Origin: Prado023 sp036375875
GTDB lineage: Bacteria; Actinomycetota; Actinomycetes; S36-B12; CAIYMF01
DNA: 29,710 bases
Direction: 5' to 3'
Assembly: GCA_036375875.1 (NCBI GenBank)
Contig: DASVBK010000238.1
Location: 1-29,710, forward strand
The notes below the pieces were generated by a model. The model worked only from the letters and a program-made list of their open reading frames with translations. It was not told the origin of the DNA and ran no database searches. This document shows, one piece after another, positions 16,343-25,671 of the stretch (within the stretch, counting starts at the first letter, position 1; every line of letters starts with the position of its first letter). Position numbers and translations under genes: made by a program.

Positions 16343-16348
16343 TACTGT
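16343..16348 (+). promoter_or_regulatory. Candidate -10 box for the 62-aa protein gene
   Basis: TACTGT fits TAnnnT and lies 27 bases before ATG 16370. It is in the 60-bp gap shared with the divergent copper-chaperone-like gene. No clear -35. Confidence 0.35.
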
Positions 16349-16369
16349 GCCACCGACGGGAGGCAGCGG

Positions 16370-16558
16370 ATGAGCAAGCAGGAGTCCGACCCGGGCAAGG
16401 GTGGGCCGGTGGCCATCGCCGAGCAGGGCAATTTCACCCATGCGTCCTGCGCATGCGGGTGGCGGGGACCAGCTCGGCGTTCGCGCAAGAAGGCCCGCAG
16501 CGATGCCGCCAGCCACCTCGACGAGGGCTGCACCGCCGTCGGGGGCGCGAAGGGCTGA
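16370..16558 (+). CDS. Small Cys/His protein, possible zinc-binding
   Basis: 62 residues from ATG 16370 with a good ribosome binding site GGGAGG (16358-16363). After a hydrophilic N-terminus the protein reads FTHASCACGWRGPARRSRKKARSDAASHLDEGC. Cys27, Cys29, His49 and Cys54 could form a C-x-C...H-x4-C metal site, and the RRSRKKAR stretch is strongly basic, so nucleic-acid contact is possible. I do not know a named family for it. It faces away from the copper-chaperone-like gene and converges on glgC. The good ribosome binding site, proper -10 candidate and coding-like third-position GC support a real gene. Confidence 0.8.
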   Translation: MSKQESDPGKGGPVAIAEQGNFTHASCACGWRGPARRSRKKARSDAASHLDEGCTAVGGAKG

Positions 16559-16601
16559 GGGTGCCCGGCCAGGCGGCGGCACCGCGCCGGCCGGCCCCCG
16601 T

Positions 16602-16632
16602 CGCCGGACCGAGCGAGGCCGCCGGACCGAGC
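16602..16632. repeat. Two 13-bp direct repeats, 18-bp period, at glgC 3' end
   Basis: CGCCGGACCGAGC occurs at 16602-16614 and 16620-16632, ending at the glgC stop codon, within the 73-bp convergent gap. Also in this gap, CCGGCC (16565-16570) and GGCCGG (16589-16594) can pair as a terminator-like stem. Confidence 0.7.
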
Positions 16633-17849
16633 TAGACGGTGATGCCCTTGCCGACCGCGACGATGCCGTTCGTGGAGACCGTGAACCGCTCCCGATCGGC
16701 CTCGAGGTGCACGCCGATCTGGGCCCCGTCGGGCACGACCACGTTCTTGTCGAGGATGGCGTTGCGCACGACCGCGCCGCGGCCGATCCGCACGCCCGGC
16801 ATGAGGACCGCACCCTCCACGTAGGCGCCCTGGAACACGCGGACGTCCTGGGAGAGCACCGAGGAGCGCACGTGGCCGCCGGCGATGACCGCGCCGGCGC
16901 CGATGATCGACTCGTGGGCGTTGCCGCCCTCGACGAACTTCGCCGGCGGCGGCGATCCGAGCGTCGAGGTGATGATCGGCCACTGCCGGTTGTAGAGGTT
17001 GAACACCGGGTGGACGCTGACCAGGTCCATGTGGGCCTCGTGGTAGGCGTCGAGCGAGCCGACGTCCTTCCAGTAGGCCTTGTCGCGCTCGGTCTCGCCC
17101 GGGATGAAGTTGGTGCCGAAGTCGTAGACGTGGGCCAGGCCCTGGGCCGTGAGGTTGGGGATGATGTTGCCGCCCATGTCGTGCACCGAGTTGTCGTCGG
17201 CGGCGTCGGCGCGCAGCGTGTCCACCAGCCAGTCGCGGGTGAAGATGTAGTTGCCCATCGAGATGAACGACTCGTCGGGGCTGCCCGGGATGGCGGGCGG
17301 ATCGGCGACCTTCTCGTGGAACGCCATGATCCGCGTCGAGGCCGCGTCCTGCTCGATCACGCCGAACTCGGTGGCCTCCGACCGTGGCTTGCGGATGCCA
17401 GCCACGGTGACCGCCGCACCGGTCTCGATGTGCTGCTCGAGCATCTGGCGGGGGTCCATCCGGTAGATGTTGTCCGCGCCGAACACGAGCAGGTAGTCGG
17501 GATCCTCGTCGTCGATGAGGTTCAGGCTCTGGTAGATCGCATCAGCCGAGCCGGTGTACCAACGCGGCCCGAGGCGCTGCTGGGCGGGCACCGCGGTGAC
17601 GTAGTCACCGAGGATCGCTGGCATCGCCCAGGTCTGGGTGACGTGGCGGTCCAGGGAGTGCGACTTGTACTGGGTGAGCACGGCGATCCGGGCGAAGCCC
17701 GCGTTCACCAGGTTGCTCAGGACGAAGTCCACGAGCCGGTAGGAACCGCCGAACGGCACGGCGGGCTTGGCCCGATCCGCAGTGAGCGGCATGAGGCGCT
17801 TGCCCTCGCCGCCGGCAAGCACGATGCCCAGGACCCGTGGTGTCGTCAT
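16632..17849 (-). CDS. glgC: Glucose-1-phosphate adenylyltransferase (ADP-glucose pyrophosphorylase)
   Basis: Makes ADP-glucose and PPi from glucose-1-phosphate and ATP, the committing step of glycogen or alpha-glucan synthesis. 405 residues from ATG 17849; an in-frame GTG at 17867 would add six residues and cannot be excluded, but family similarity begins at VLGIVLAGG. Visible: nucleotide loop GGEGKRLMPLTADRAKPAV, YRLVDFVLSN, YKSHSLDRH, PAQQRLGPRWYTGSADAI, FGADNIYRMD, MGNYIF, and a C-terminal left-handed beta-helix with hexapeptide-like GAGAVIAGGHV and IGRGAVVRNAILDKN. The gene is divergent from glgA/glgM across 188 bases, the same arrangement as in Mycobacterium, implying shared control. 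Confidence 0.96.
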   Translation of the reverse strand: MTTPRVLGIVLAGGEGKRLMPLTADRAKPAVPFGGSYRLVDFVLSNLVNAGFARIAVLTQYKSHSLDRHVTQTWAMPAILGDYVTAVPAQQRLGPRWYTGSADAIYQSLNLIDDEDPDYLLVFGADNIYRMDPRQMLEQHIETGAAVTVAGIRKPRSEATEFGVIEQDAASTRIMAFHEKVADPPAIPGSPDESFISMGNYIFTRDWLVDTLRADAADDNSVHDMGGNIIPNLTAQGLAHVYDFGTNFIPGETERDKAYWKDVGSLDAYHEAHMDLVSVHPVFNLYNRQWPIITSTLGSPPPAKFVEGGNAHESIIGAGAVIAGGHVRSSVLSQDVRVFQGAYVEGAVLMPGVRIGRGAVVRNAILDKNVVVPDGAQIGVHLEADRERFTVSTNGIVAVGKGITV

Positions 17850-18024
17850 GCCCGTCACGGTAGTCACAGGGGCTCGCGTCCGTCGCGGTGAGGGGCCCTC
17901 GCCACGGGGGTTGGGTGCCGTTCGTGCCCGCCCGGCGCCAGCGCCCGCGCTCTGGGTGCGTCGAGGGGCGCGGCGGCCCCCGCTGGCCGGGGGTCCGCGC
18001 CGCGCATCCCATCGACCGCCGGCC

Positions 18025-18030
18025 TAGGCT
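18025..18030 (+). promoter_or_regulatory. -10 box for leaderless glgA transcript
   Basis: TAGGCT ends 7 bases before the glgA ATG (18038), and no ribosome binding site lies between. Transcription would begin at or next to the A of ATG, a leaderless arrangement common in actinomycetes. The rest of the divergent gap (17850-18037) shows only GC-rich short palindromes, such as CCCCC and GGGGG arms around 17980. Confidence 0.55.
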
Positions 18031-18037
18031 GCCGCGC

Positions 18038-19207
18038 ATGAGGATCGGTCTGCTGACGCGGGAATGGCCACCGGAGGCGTACGGCGGGGCAGGGGTGCAC
18101 GTCGAGTACCTCACGCGCGAGCTGCGCAAGCTCATCGACGTCGACGTGCAGTGCTGGGGGGCACCGCGCAGCGACGCCACGGCCCACCAGGTGCCCGAGA
18201 CGCTGGCCGACGCGAACCCCTCACTGCAGGCCATGGGCATCGACCTGGCGCAGGTGGCCGCGCTGTCCGAGGTCGAGCTGCTGCACTCGCACACCTGGTA
18301 CGCGAACTTCGCCGGCCATGTCGGCGGGATCTACCTCGACGTGCCGCACGTGATCTCGGCGCACTCCCTGGAGCCGCGCCGGCCGTGGAAGGCCGAGCAG
18401 CTCGGTGGCGGCTACCGCCTGAGCTCCTGGATCGAGCGCACCGCGTACGAGGGTGCCGACCGGATCATCGCGGTCTCCCACGGGATGCGTGCCGACGTGC
18501 TCGACTGCTATCCGCAGGTCGATCCGGCCAAGGTCGACGTCGTGCACAACGGCATCGACACCGAGCTCTACCAGCCCGACCCGAGCACCGACCTCATCGA
18601 GGCGGTGGGCATCGACCCCGCCCGGCCGTACGTGCTGTTCGTCGGCCGGATCACCCGGCAGAAGGGCATCGCCCACCTGTTGCGCGCCGCGGAGCGCATG
18701 GAGGCCGACATCCCGCTGGTGCTCATCGCCTCCTCGCCGGACACCCCCGAGCTGGGCGCGGAGGTCGAGGCCGGCGTCGCGGCGCTGCGTGAGCGCAAGG
18801 GTGCGGCGAACATGGTGTGGGTCAACGAGCACCTCAGCCGTGGGCACCTGGTGCAGGCGCTCACCCATGCCGGAGTGTTCGCCTGCCCCTCGGTCTACGA
18901 GCCGCTGGGCATCGTGAACCTCGAGGCGATGGCCTGTGAGACCGCGGTCGTGGCCAGTGACGTCGGAGGGATCCCCGAGGTGGTCGTCGACGGTGAGACG
19001 GGCTACCTCGTGCACTACGACGAGGCCGATCCCGCCGGCTTCGAGGCCAGCGTGGGCGACGCGCTGAACCGTGCCATGTCCGACCCCGCGCGCGCCGCCG
19101 AGATGGGTCGGGCGGGGCGGGTACGGGCCGTGGAGCAGTTCGGCTGGGACCGGATCGCCGGGATCACGGTGGACGTGTACCAGCGCGCGATCGACGAGCG
19201 CAGCTGA
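18038..19207 (+). CDS. glgA: Glycogen synthase / maltose-1-phosphate-forming glucosyltransferase (GT4)
   Basis: 389 residues, GT-B fold, actinobacterial GlgA type. In Mycobacterium the orthologue (also called GlgM) uses ADP-glucose and glucose-1-phosphate to form maltose-1-phosphate for alpha-glucan synthesis; the same may apply here. Visible: N-terminal REWPPEAYGGAGVHVEYL, HSHTWYANFAG, ISAHSLEPRRPWK, VHNGIDTELYQPD, the nucleotide-binding LFVGRITRQKGI, and the C-terminal GT4 block PSVYEPLGIVNLEAMACETAVVASDVGGIPEVV with the E-x7-E pair. It faces glgC, which supplies ADP-glucose. An unrecognised 502-aa gene starts 3 bases after its stop. Confidence 0.95.
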   Translation: MRIGLLTREWPPEAYGGAGVHVEYLTRELRKLIDVDVQCWGAPRSDATAHQVPETLADANPSLQAMGIDLAQVAALSEVELLHSHTWYANFAGHVGGIYLDVPHVISAHSLEPRRPWKAEQLGGGYRLSSWIERTAYEGADRIIAVSHGMRADVLDCYPQVDPAKVDVVHNGIDTELYQPDPSTDLIEAVGIDPARPYVLFVGRITRQKGIAHLLRAAERMEADIPLVLIASSPDTPELGAEVEAGVAALRERKGAANMVWVNEHLSRGHLVQALTHAGVFACPSVYEPLGIVNLEAMACETAVVASDVGGIPEVVVDGETGYLVHYDEADPAGFEASVGDALNRAMSDPARAAEMGRAGRVRAVEQFGWDRIAGITVDVYQRAIDERS

Positions 19208-19210
19208 GGC

Positions 19211-20719
19211 ATGGAGTTCGACCCGCAGCGGGGCATCGACTTCCCCGTCGAGGCTGGCCGGCAGTCCACCACCGACACCGGTCGTGCCGTCTTCGCCGAC
19301 GCTGCCCGGGCTGCTGACCCCGAGCTGGCGGCGCGCACCGAGGCCACCGCGAACTGGCGCAAGGGCTACATGGCACCCGCGCGCGACCTCGTCGAGTCCG
19401 GGCTCAGGGCGCCCGGGGGCTCGGTGCAGATGAGCCGCGACGGGCTGGCCAGCCTGTACCGCCGATTCACGTTCACCCGGGACGGCGCGGCGCTGGGTGT
19501 CGCCGAGGCCATGGCCACGCTCACCGACCCCGGGTACGACACCGGCGAGGTGGTCGGCCGCGGCCGGGCCACGACGGAGCTCGTGATCCCGTATCACGGC
19601 CGGCGGCTGGCCGGCGCGGACCTGCGCCACCAGCTCGACGTGTGGGTCGCCGACGACGTGGTGGAACCGAGCTTCGCCCATGCGCTGGAGCTGCTCATCG
19701 CCCACCCGGAGTGGCTGGACCTCACCGGCGAGCACTTCGCGGTGCTCGGGGCCGGGGCCGAGATGGGTCCCACGGCGTGCCTGCTCGACTGGGGCGCGAC
19801 CGTGTGGGCGGTGGACCTGCCGAGGCCGGCACTGTGGCAGCGCGTCATCGCCGACGCCGAGCACCGGGCCGGTCGGCTGCACGTGCCGGTGCCGTCCGGC
19901 ACGCCCGGGGTGGCGACGCTCACGGGCGCCGGGCTGGCGCAGGTGGCGGGCGCCGACCTGCTCACCCGGGCCCCGGAGGTGCGCACCTGGCTCGCCGGCA
20001 TCCCCGGCGCGTTCACGCTCGGCAACTATGTGTACGCCGACGGCGGGCTGCACGTGCGGGCATCGCTGGCCATCGACGCCATCGCGACCTCGCTGCTCAG
20101 CGAGGGCCACGACGTCATGCTGGCGTGGTTGGCCACCCCCACGGACGTGTTCGCCACGCCCATCGAGGCGGTCGAGGAGTCCCGCCGCCGCTGGCGTGCG
20201 GCCGGTGCCTGGCGCTACCTGCGGGCGCCGCTGAGCAGGGTGGGCACGTTCGAGCCCAACTACCCGACCACCGTGTGGACCGACACCGGCGTCGAGTACG
20301 GCATCTGCGACTGCCTGGTCAGCCAGCAGGGCCCGAACTACCTGCTCGCCAAGCGCCTGCAGCGCTGGCGTGCGATGGCCGCGCGCGCCGACGGGGTGCG
20401 CGTGTCGCTGAACGTCGCACCCAGCACCCGGACCCACTCGGTGGTGAAGAACAAGGCGCTCGCCGCGGCCTACGCGGGGGCCGGCCGGTTCGGCCTGGAG
20501 ATCTTCGAGCCGGACACGTCGAACGCGATCATGGCCGCACTGCTCGTGCACGACCTGCGCAACCCGGCGGCCACGTCGAACCCCGCCGTGCCGATCGCCC
20601 ACCCGATGCAGCTGTTCGTCGACGGCGCGTGCCATGGCGGGTTGTGGCGCTCGGAGTACGCGGCGCGCTCGGTGCTCGGCCTCGCGGCGGTCGCTGGGAT
20701 GTTCGAGCGCAACGCCTGA
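19211..20719 (+). CDS. Unrecognised 502-aa protein with Rossmann-like motif, coupled to glgA
   Basis: I cannot assign a family. 502 residues, no signal peptide or clear membrane helix. The clearest feature is FAVLGAGAEMGP at 176-187 followed about ten residues later by WGATVWAVDLPR (194-205): a glycine-rich loop then an acidic-ended strand, as in NAD(P)- or SAM-binding Rossmann folds. Other conserved-looking stretches are LYRRFTFTRDG (82-92), ELVIPYHGRRL (123-133), PNYPTTVWTDTG, CLVSQQGPNYLLAKRLQRWR, SLNVAPSTRTHSVVKNK and the C-terminal PMQLFVDGACHGGLWRSEYAARS. ATG 19211 lies 3 bases after the glgA stop, so the two are almost certainly co-transcribed. A dehydrogenase or reductase is possible, but no catalytic motif I know is seen. 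Confidence 0.85.
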   Translation: MEFDPQRGIDFPVEAGRQSTTDTGRAVFADAARAADPELAARTEATANWRKGYMAPARDLVESGLRAPGGSVQMSRDGLASLYRRFTFTRDGAALGVAEAMATLTDPGYDTGEVVGRGRATTELVIPYHGRRLAGADLRHQLDVWVADDVVEPSFAHALELLIAHPEWLDLTGEHFAVLGAGAEMGPTACLLDWGATVWAVDLPRPALWQRVIADAEHRAGRLHVPVPSGTPGVATLTGAGLAQVAGADLLTRAPEVRTWLAGIPGAFTLGNYVYADGGLHVRASLAIDAIATSLLSEGHDVMLAWLATPTDVFATPIEAVEESRRRWRAAGAWRYLRAPLSRVGTFEPNYPTTVWTDTGVEYGICDCLVSQQGPNYLLAKRLQRWRAMAARADGVRVSLNVAPSTRTHSVVKNKALAAAYAGAGRFGLEIFEPDTSNAIMAALLVHDLRNPAATSNPAVPIAHPMQLFVDGACHGGLWRSEYAARSVLGLAAVAGMFERNA

Positions 20720-20732
20720 GCTCCTCGCCGCT

Positions 20733-20758
20733 GCGCGGGCTCCGGCGGGCGCCCGCGC
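20733..20758 (+). terminator. Hairpin after the 502-aa gene
   Basis: GCGCGGGC (20733-20740) pairs perfectly with GCCCGCGC (20751-20758) across a 10-base loop, 13 bases after the stop codon. No T-run follows. Confidence 0.5.
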
Positions 20759-21025
20759 CCCGTAGCGCCAAACCTTGTCAGCCTGCCGCGCGAGAAGCCG
20801 GGAGCTGCAGGGGCTTGCCACCTATCCAGGGCGGGGCGGGCGCCGGGACGGTGGCTCTGGCCTGCGGGTCAGGCGACCGGGCGGGTCGACCCCTGCTGGA
20901 AGGTCGATTCGGCCGCGCTCTCGGGGGCGCTGCCGTCGCGGTACCGCCGAAGGTCCCGGATCGGCAGTGCCGGGCTGCCCTCGAAACGGGTCCCATGGCG
21001 CACGGGTGGGGTCGGCGGGCGCCCC

Positions 21026-21031
21026 TACGGT
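21026..21031 (+). promoter_or_regulatory. Candidate -10 box for hppA
   Basis: TACGGT within CTACGGTGA (21025-21033), 28 bases before the hppA ATG. The same nonamer CTACGGTGA occurs upstream of the cyclase gene at 25625-25633. Confidence 0.4.
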
Positions 21032-21059
21032 GAGGGCGACCCCGCCCCTTGGAGACGCC

Positions 21060-23668
<2,609 letters not shown>

Positions 23669-23669
<1 letters not shown>

Positions 23670-24715
23670 TGCGCGTCGCGATCAAGCACACCGGCACGCA
23701 CGTCGAGCACGGCAACGTCGTCGGGCATGACGCCGGCGCGACGCTGGTCCGCCGGCTGCTCCGGGTCTTCCCCGATGCGGTGCTGGTCGGGCCCGGGCCC
23801 ATGCGCGGCGACGGGTTCGACGTGCTGCCGCTGGAGTTCCTCGGCGGCGCGGTCACGACCGTGATCAACATGGACGTGCTCGACTCGATGAGCGTCTGGC
23901 AGTCGCTGCGCGGCAGCTGCGACGAGCCGCAGCTGATGAACTTCGTGTGGTTCAACGCCTCGAAGTACCACCACCCCGTCGAGCGGGCGGCGCTGGCGCT
24001 GTCGTGCGGGCTGTTCCCCACGTTCGCCAACTCCGAGCGCACCGCCACGGAGGTGCGCGAGATCGTGCGGGCGTGGACCATCCCGGCGGTGTTCGAGAAG
24101 TCCCGGATCGCCTGGGTGAACCTCGGCATCCGCCTGGAGCACGTGCAGCCGCGCGTGGAGCCCTCGGTGCCGGTCGTGCGGTACCCAGCCATCTACATGT
24201 CCGAGCGCAAGCAACCGCGGGTGTTCCTCGACGTCGTCGAGCGGGTCGCGCGGCGCACTCCGATCCGCGTCGAGGCGCGGCTGCACGAGTCGCACCTCAT
24301 CAGCGGGGCGGCGATGCGGCTCTCCCGGCGTGACTGGGCCTGGGTGGGGCCCCTCACCGCCACTCGCGAGGACTACTGGCACGACCTCGCCCGGACCACG
24401 GCGTTCCTGGCGACCGCCACCGAGGAGTCCTACGGCTTGGCCTATGTCGAGGCGCTGGTCGCGGGTGCGGTCGGCGTCTTCCCCGACCGGCCCTGGGCGC
24501 GCGCCCTGGTGCCGTCCGCGTACCCCTTCTTCTACCGCAGCACCGACGAGGCCGAGGCCATGCTGTACCGCGCGGTCACCGACACCGCGGCCTGCCGTGC
24601 GGAGATCGACGCGGCTGCCGGGGGCGACTTCGGCCGCTGGCTGGCCGACCGCCACGACGACGACCAGTTCGAGCGCGCCATCGCCCATCGCGTCAAGGAG
24701 TGGTTCGGCGGGTGA
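23669..24715 (+). CDS. Putative GT-B glycosyltransferase
   Basis: 348 residues. The ATG overlaps the hppA TGA by one base (TGATG), so translation is coupled. The N-terminal half begins MRVAIKHTGTHVEHGNVVGHDAG and lacks a close match I can name; the C-terminal half resembles retaining GT-B (GT4-like) enzymes, with ERKQPRVFLDVVERVAR, and ATATEESYGLAYVEALVAGAVGVFPDRPW carrying the E-x7-E spacing (Glu-Ser-Tyr-Gly ... Glu-Ala-Leu). Donor and acceptor are unknown, and no sugar-nucleotide gene is adjacent. The pairing with a pyrophosphatase is unexplained. No membrane segment or signal peptide is seen. The stop lies 47 bases from the end of the convergent hydrolase gene. Confidence 0.75.
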
Positions 24716-24762
24716 TCCCACTGGGGGCTCGGGCCCGCTGGCCCGCGTCCCCGGCGGGGGGT

Positions 24763-25575
24763 TCACACCAGGTCGAGCACCATGCCCTCACGGGCGACGA
24801 GCACCTCGCCGTCGCGCGCGAAGTCCACGCCGATCTGGTCCAGCGCGTCGTCGGTGCGGTGCGGGCTGTGGTGGAACAGCACCAGCGAGCGCGCCCCCAC
24901 CTGGTCCGCGAGGGCGATCGCCTCGGTGATCGTGGCGTGGCCGTAGTCGACGGCGCGGGGGCGTTCGGGGTCCAGGAACTGGGCGTCGTGGATGAGCACG
25001 TCGACACCCTGCATCGCGGCCAGGGCGGCGGCGCTGACCCCTGCCGCCGGAGCGTGGTCGGGCACGTAGGCGAAGGCGCGCGTGCCCTGGCCCACGCGGT
25101 AGCCGTAGGCACGGCCGCCCTTGTGGGTCACGTCGAAGGGCAGCACCTCGAACCCCTCCGTGCTGAAGGCCTCGGGCTCGATCGCGTGGAACCGCCAGCT
25201 GCCCTTGAGGCCCTCCGGCATGATCGGGAACGACGGGGGCGACATGAACCGCGCGACGAGGTCGCGGCCGGTCTGGCCGCCCTCGGCGGGCACGAAGAGC
25301 TCCGCCCGCGCATCGTCCCGGTCGCCGGCGGCGAAGAAGGGGATGCCCTGCACGTGGTCCCAGTGCAGGTGGCTGACCAGGATCGAGCCCTCGAAGGCCG
25401 CGGGCGCGAGCAGAGGGGTGAGCTGGCGCAGGCCGGTGCCGGCGTCGAGGACGAGGCGGGGGACGCCCTGCTCGTCGGAGGCCACTGCCAGGCACGAGGT
25501 GTGGCCGCCGTAGCGGATGAAGTCCGCACCTGGCGCGGGTGTGGAGCCTCGCACCCCGAGGAAGGTCAGCCGCAT
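24763..25575 (-). CDS. Metallo-beta-lactamase-fold hydrolase
   Basis: 270 residues from ATG 25575, with GGAG 8-11 bases upstream on its strand. Opens with MRLTFLGVRGSTPAPG and YGGHTSC, a form seen in RNase-Z-like and phosphodiesterase-like members of this fold; the dinuclear metal motif is SHLHWDHVQGIPFF, with later ligands at YVPDHAP, HDAQF, YGHATITEA and LFHHSP. The family includes cyclic-nucleotide phosphodiesterases, PhnP-like phosphodiesterases and tRNA 3' processing enzymes; this one lacks the long exosite arm of RNase Z, so a small-molecule phosphodiesterase is plausible. It is divergent from the cyclase-ATPase gene across 96 bases, so a link to cyclic nucleotides is tempting but unproven. 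Confidence 0.85.
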   Translation of the reverse strand: MRLTFLGVRGSTPAPGADFIRYGGHTSCLAVASDEQGVPRLVLDAGTGLRQLTPLLAPAAFEGSILVSHLHWDHVQGIPFFAAGDRDDARAELFVPAEGGQTGRDLVARFMSPPSFPIMPEGLKGSWRFHAIEPEAFSTEGFEVLPFDVTHKGGRAYGYRVGQGTRAFAYVPDHAPAAGVSAAALAAMQGVDVLIHDAQFLDPERPRAVDYGHATITEAIALADQVGARSLVLFHHSPHRTDDALDQIGVDFARDGEVLVAREGMVLDLV

Positions 25576-25625
25576 CGCCGGTCACTCCGATCGCCGCCGG
25601 TCAGGCGACCGGAACCGTGGCATTC

Positions 25626-25631
25626 TACGGT
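25626..25631 (+). promoter_or_regulatory. Candidate -10 box for the cyclase-ATPase gene
   Basis: TACGGT within CTACGGTGA, 40 bases before ATG 25672. An in-frame GTG at 25630 would overlap this box, which is one reason to prefer the ATG as start. Confidence 0.4.
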
Positions 25632-25671
25632 GACCGCTCCCCCGCGACCGCCCACATCGAATGGCCACCAC

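Larger units (their letters stand above)
20720..21059. other. 340-bp noncoding gap before hppA
   Basis: No gene is supported here. One frame stays open through it into hppA, but its translation is Arg/Gly-rich and unlike a protein. It holds a hairpin just after the upstream stop, a TTGTCA (20775-20780) without a matching -10, and a -10 candidate for hppA near the right end. The length leaves room for a structured leader or small RNA, but I recognise none. Confidence 0.6.

Noticed and set aside
16265..16369. Longer N-terminus for the 62-aa protein
   Set aside because: It would overlap the divergent copper-chaperone gene and precede the clear ribosome binding site and start at 16370.
20760..21020. 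tRNA or known structured RNA in the hppA upstream gap
   Set aside because: A GGTCGATTC resembles a T-loop, but no acceptor stem or anticodon arm could be matched.
20775..21059. N-terminal extension of hppA to an upstream start
   Set aside because: The extension is Arg/Gly-rich with no membrane or family features, and ATG 21060 has its own ribosome binding site.
25611..25640. ECF-sigma promoter before the cyclase gene
   Set aside because: GGAAC at 25611 looks like a -35 element, but no matching -10 follows at the right spacing.
24700..25671. N-terminal extension of the cyclase protein
   Set aside because: It lies antisense to the metallo-hydrolase gene; cyclase homology begins only after ATG 25672.
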